This document shows positions 53,501 through 59,500 of a DNA stretch of 64,000 bases, in pieces. How positions within the stretch are numbered: position 1 is the stretch's first letter; every line of letters begins with the position of its first letter. Under the pieces are notes generated by a model. It was not told the DNA's origin and did not search any database. It saw only the letters and a list, made by a program, of their open reading frames with translations. The position numbers and the translations under genes were made by a program. The stretch is from Aphrocallistes beatrix (taxonomy: Eukaryota; Porifera; Hexactinellida; Sceptrulophora; Aphrocallistidae): the NCBI GenBank assembly GCA_963281255.1, contig OY725500.1, forward strand, positions 372,001 through 436,000, written 5' to 3'.

Positions 53501-56500
53501 TAAATAGGGAACTCCCAATAGCTCATGATGTCATAAAAAAACTGAAAAATATGAAAATAGAGGCATTTGTCCATAATTTCATTTTTTTCATTTTGATAAT
53601 CGAAATCTTTGAAAATTTCGATTTGTGCGTGTTCATAATGAATAGTTGGCTGAATTATTTTTTCAGAATTCCAAATGGAATAATGAACAAACTGAATCGG
53701 CTATCCTTCATGGCGGCAGCAGTTGCGGAATTTCTTGGCATAATTTTAGTTCCAAGTTTATGTGTATTTTTAAGAATGTTATGGTTTATTTACAATCATC
53801 ATCCTTACAAAGATGCCTTAATGAAATGGTTGGCTTATATCATTATAAGATTTTCAACCATGTTTGTGAATGTTGCCATAGGATCCACCATACCAATTAA
53901 CACAGCTTCCAACATTTTATGTCTCTGCTTGCAAGTGGCAATGCTATCATTCTATGTCATTGACTATGTGATGTTTTTGAAATACTCCAGACAGTTCTAT
54001 CTTCACTTAAAGAGCAGAGAGGAAGAAATCAGATTGCATTACTATGACAAGCAAGCTTACCTACATAGTAAATTTGTGCGGAAATATTTTGGGCATTCTA
54101 CAACTTTCGTAGCAATCTCCTTATTCTTTTTGACTTTCAGTTATTTTACTATGGCATTTAGCTGCACACTTGATACAATTGACACTTTAATTCCAATCAT
54201 TCCATTAGAGGTATGGGGTGATTTGTTTGAAAATATAATATTCCCTATTTCAACCTGTCTATATCACATCTCACAAACTCTTTATAGGCTATTGATTGTA
54301 CTCAGTTATTTGTATATGTTTTTTGTTATTGTAAGAAAACTGTACTTCAAGAGGATAGATTATATCAATATTAATGATAAAATAAAGCCTCTACTTCAAC
54401 ATTATCATAATAATTTCTAATTTTGTATTTGTTTGTGAATTTTTCCATTAAAGATTTCAGTTAATTCTCACTTTTCTAAATCAGTTAAGATGAGGAGTTA
54501 GTTTCAGTGCCGTCGCTAGGAATTTTCCTTAGGGGAGGGGGGACCACGAAACATTTTTTGACGGAAAAAACACCCAACTAGATAACTGGGGACTGTAAGG
54601 AGTTCAGAGGCTTTGTCCCTGGAAGTTGAAATTATTTGTCTCATAAGATGCTCAGATTCAATGCTGTGTCTGCTAATTTCCATGGGATTCTCATGGAATA
54701 TCCTATTATAGTATATAACCACAATCATTATCTCTAGGGCATTAGTCGATCCTCAAAAAAAGGATCTAGATCCAGATCCCGATCCTAACTTATAAAAGGA
54801 TCTTCGATCCGATCACGATCCCCAAAAAGGTCCTTTCAATAATAGTCAGAGGATTACATTTTAGTACAGCTCCAGGAAGGAGATGCCTTATGTCATGGAC
54901 AGCGTGCAATGTCCGTCTGCGGCAGCCTGGGGCGTACTTAGTGCTTAAGTTAGTATTCAAACCATAAAACACATTAAAATAAATATATTTAATCAACATA
55001 CATTTCAACACCTTCACCTCCAACTTGGGGATTAAAAAGAAAAAGGATCGGATCGAATTCAGTAAAAGTTTCGATCCGATCCCGATCCCGATCCAACTTT
55101 TAAAAAGGATCGTCGATCCGATCTCGATCCTCAAAAAGGGATCGCGATCCTGATCTTTCAATCATGGATCGAAAGATCCTAATGCCCTAATTATCTATTC
55201 CAGCCCCTAGCGTACTGTTCTAAATTTAAACTTCTTAATGCATATGCTGTTGCACTGTGTATTGGACATTGCTCTACCTACAACAAAGCTGCATGGAATT
55301 TTCAACAATACAATTGTGCTTAATTATTAAGGATTGAAGACCACAATTTAGCTGGATGGTTAAACCGATATAATGTTTAGCACTGTTGCATATGATATTC
55401 ATACAACCGTGATATTCTCAATACCTGTAATAATAGATGACGATCGATACTTTCAAGTCATGATAATTCTACTACATAGGACATTCCAAAGGTTCTCGTC
55501 CCAAATCTGTATCTCAAATGATAGTAAAAATAGGATATTTCAATTTGTCCATTGTATTCCTTAGGGGATCAGCTTCCAATTTGTATATTGGTTTATTTTA
55601 AAAGGAAAATTATTGTGGTTCCTCCATACATTTGCTCAAATTATGCTCAAACTATGCTCAAAATATGCTCAAAATATGCTCAAAATATGCTCAAATTATG
55701 CTCAAAATATGCTCAAGATATGCTCAAACTATGCTCAAAATATGCTCAAATAATGCTCAAAATATGCTCTAATTATGCTCAAAATATGCTCAAATAATGC
55801 TCTAATTATGCTCAAATAATGCTCATAATATGCTCAAGTTATGTGTATTTGCTTACAAGTAGCAATGATTTCATTCTACGTTTTTGACTGTGATGTATCT
55901 GAAATATGCCAGACAATTCTATCTTCACTTAAAGAGCAGAGAGGAAGAAACCAGATTCCATTACTATGACAAGCAAGCATACCTACATAATAAATTTGTG
56001 CGAAATATTTTGGATACGCCACAACCTTCGTAGTTATCTCCTTATTCTTTTTGGTTTTCAGTTTTTGTTTCATAATATTTGTCTGCACACTTGATACAAT
56101 TGACAATCTAATTCCAATTATCCCATTAGAGATATGGGATAATACATAAATTGGAATAACGTCTACCCTATTTTAACTTTTTCATATTTTTGTTCACAAG
56201 TTTTAAATACAAGTTTGTTAATTTTAAAGATTTTTAAATCAGTTAAGATGAGGAGTTAGTTTCAGTGCCGTCGCTAGGAATTTTCCTCAGAGGGGAACCA
56301 TGGAACATTTTCTGACAGGGAAAAAACGCAACTGGGGACTATAACTTCCCAGTTTCAGAGGCTTTGTCCCTGGAAGTTGAAATTATTTGTCTCATAAGAT
56401 ACTCAGATTCAATACTTTGTGCCAGCTAATTTCCATGGGATTCTACATGGAATCCTATTATAGTATATAACCACAATAATTATCTCCAATCTATTCCACC

Positions 56501-59500
56501 CCCTAGGGTACTGTTCTAAATTTAAACCTTAATGCTTCGGAATATTTAATCTTATAATTTAATGTTTCTTAATTAATATATTTTCCCAGTCAAAACACAG
56601 CATTATAAGATTAAATTAAATGGATCGTCTGCATGTATTGTTTACTGAAGGTAACTAACTTTTCCTGTGGGAATCAAACCTAACCTAATTTCAACCTACA
56701 ACGAATAATTAATTACTTATGAAAGAGAATAGATTACTGAGTCAGTTTATCACGTGAAGAGATTTATACTTAAATATATATTTCATTACTACTAAATGTG
56801 ACTTGAGATTCATAGCACTTACTTATATTGCATTATTATGGTTCCAGAGGTCATTGTTAACAAAGTATGAATAAACTACAAAGTATGAATAAACTTCTTT
56901 ATTAAACTCAACAAATTTGATATTTTCTAAATGGATATTCTATACTTCAAATTCAGGAAGGTAAATCGTACTCTATTATTGCAAAATGCTTCAAGTAATG
57001 GGTTAGATACGAATACTATAGCTGGCATCACAGATCAAATCGATGTGTATCTTACATTCATTATCTCAATCTTATGTGTCGTATTCTCCGTTATAGCAAT
57101 TTTCGTTTTGGGATATTTCATCCATAAACGTTATTTTTTATATAAAAAAATGAAAAGAACTGTAAATAGGGAACTCCCAATAGCTCATGATGTCACACAA
57201 AAACTGAAAAATATGAAAATAGAGGCATTTGTCCATAATTTCATTATTCTCATATTGATAATTGAAATTTTCGAAAATTTCGGGATGTGTGTGTATACAA
57301 TGGACGGTTGGGTCTATTACTTCTTCACATTTCAAAATGGGATTATAAACAGATTAGGAGAAATGGGAAGTGTTCTAGGAACTATATCACAATGCTTAAA
57401 TATGATATTAGTACCAATTTTATGTATATTTTTACGAGTGTTGTGGTTGCTTTACAATCACTACCCTTACAAAGATGCCTTTATGAAATGGTGGGCGTAC
57501 ATCATTATAAAACTTTCAATATATCTGACGAATTTTATCATAGGCAATTACTTAATCGGGACCATTATACCGATAAACACAGCTTCAAATATTTTATGTC
57601 TTTGCTTCCAAGTAGCAATAATCTCTTTCTATGTTTTTGAGTATGTGATGTATCTTAAATATGCCAGACAATTCTATCTTCATTTAAAGAGTATAGAGGA
57701 AGAAACCAGATTGCATCACTATGACAACCAAGCTTACATACATACTAAATTTGTGCGGAAATATTTTGGATACTCTACAACCTTTGTAGCTATCTCCTTA
57801 TTCTTTCTGAGTTTATGCTATCTCGTTACAATATTAATCTATACAATGGATACAATTGAAAGGTTGATTCCAAATATTTCAGAAATTGTAAGGGCTGATG
57901 CGTTTCAAAATATATTATCTACTATTTCAAACTTTTCATTTGATTCTTCACAAATTCTTTATAGGCTGTTGAGTATTTTCAGTTATTTGTATATGTTTTT
58001 TGTTATTGTAAGAAAACTGTACTTCAAGAGGATAGATTATATCAATATTAATGATCAAATTAAGCCTCTACTTCAACAGTATCATAATAATTTCTAATTT
58101 TGTATTTGTTTGTGAATTTTCTATTAAAAACATTTCAGTTAATTCTCACTTTTAAATATTTTTAAATCAATTAAGATTCGTTAGTTAGTTTAAACAAGCG
58201 CGCTACGCTTGTTTGCGCTGCGCGGCTGGCGGACACTTTGTGTCCGCCGGAGGCTCCCTTCGGTCGCCTTGTTATAATCTATATCGCACGAAAAATAACC
58301 AAATTTATCAATTTTTAAAATTTTTGGTGAGTAATGATGACGTCATAACAAAGTGATGAGTCATCATTTTTTTGATGATAGTTGTATCATATGTGAGGTA
58401 TGTTAGTATACAGATTCAATTAAAATTTCAGCTTTCTATCTATAATGGCTGAGTTATGCTCGAATAACTGTATTGCTTAACTTTTAAAAATGTGACAATG
58501 ACGTCATAGTTCCATGACGAGTCGACATTTTGGTCTGAGCTCAGAACTTACTGGAGCCATAGCCAAAATACCACACATTAATCGAGTTTAAGAAAGTCTT
58601 TTTTCACGGGATTATTCTAATAGTTCAGCTGTTAAAATATTTCTACAAAAATCATAATAATATGTAACACCAAAAATTTGTTACCTTCCCCCTTGGGTGA
58701 TATTTATAGAATTTAATTTCGGTCTTACCTGTAGTCAGCTGCTAACACTCCTGCTATTGGGGCAGAAAACGTATCTTTGAATACCACTTCACCAGTTTTG
58801 TTGTTACGTGCGTCAATCTTCCCACTTGACCAACCAGTTATCAGCTCTTGCATTCCGTCGTTGTCAAGATCATAACTGAATAGAGACAGCGACTGATTCT
58901 TGGACTATAAATAAACCAAAATTGCTAAATCAGTCCATAATTTCCAATAATCAACTTTTAAATGATAAATAAATTAAATTGATTACTAACTGATAACTAT
59001 ATCCAAATGTGTGTACATGGATAAGTATATATAGACAGAACCGACAGTGGTTGCAAGTCAACTCTCCCCTATTAATTGCCTGACAAAGACCTTCCGAATC
59101 TGATTTTATCACAATTTTACTGGTGACCCTTCTTAATCGGGACACTTTGGTCCCGGATATTTTGTCCCGATTAAGCGGAGTTTCCAATTAACCGATGAAA
59201 TTTAGTATTAGCTTCTATGTATGGGAACCATTCCGTTCCTGGAGACTTTCACGATTAAGCGGAGTTGACTGTATTTTTAATTTTATTTTCTTAGACATAT
59301 TCAGTAGATATTGGATATAGTGATAATTTTGTTGGGTTTGAGGTGCCTCAGTCAATGACATTCCATACTAATATTATTGGATTTAGTGATACTATATTGG
59401 ATATAGTGATAATTTGACCCAAAATTCACTATCACTATCCAACATCTCTGTACTAAGAGTCTGTACCTTTATCCTCCAGTATCTTGCCAGCTTATCATAC

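Noticed and set aside
55552..55797. 81-residue ORF with repeated NYAQ/KYAQ words
   Set aside because: It is the translation of the ATGCTCAAAAT minisatellite.
55634..55838. CRISPR-like or telomere-like array
   Set aside because: The units are 10-11 bp, contiguous and without spacers, so this is an ordinary minisatellite in animal DNA.
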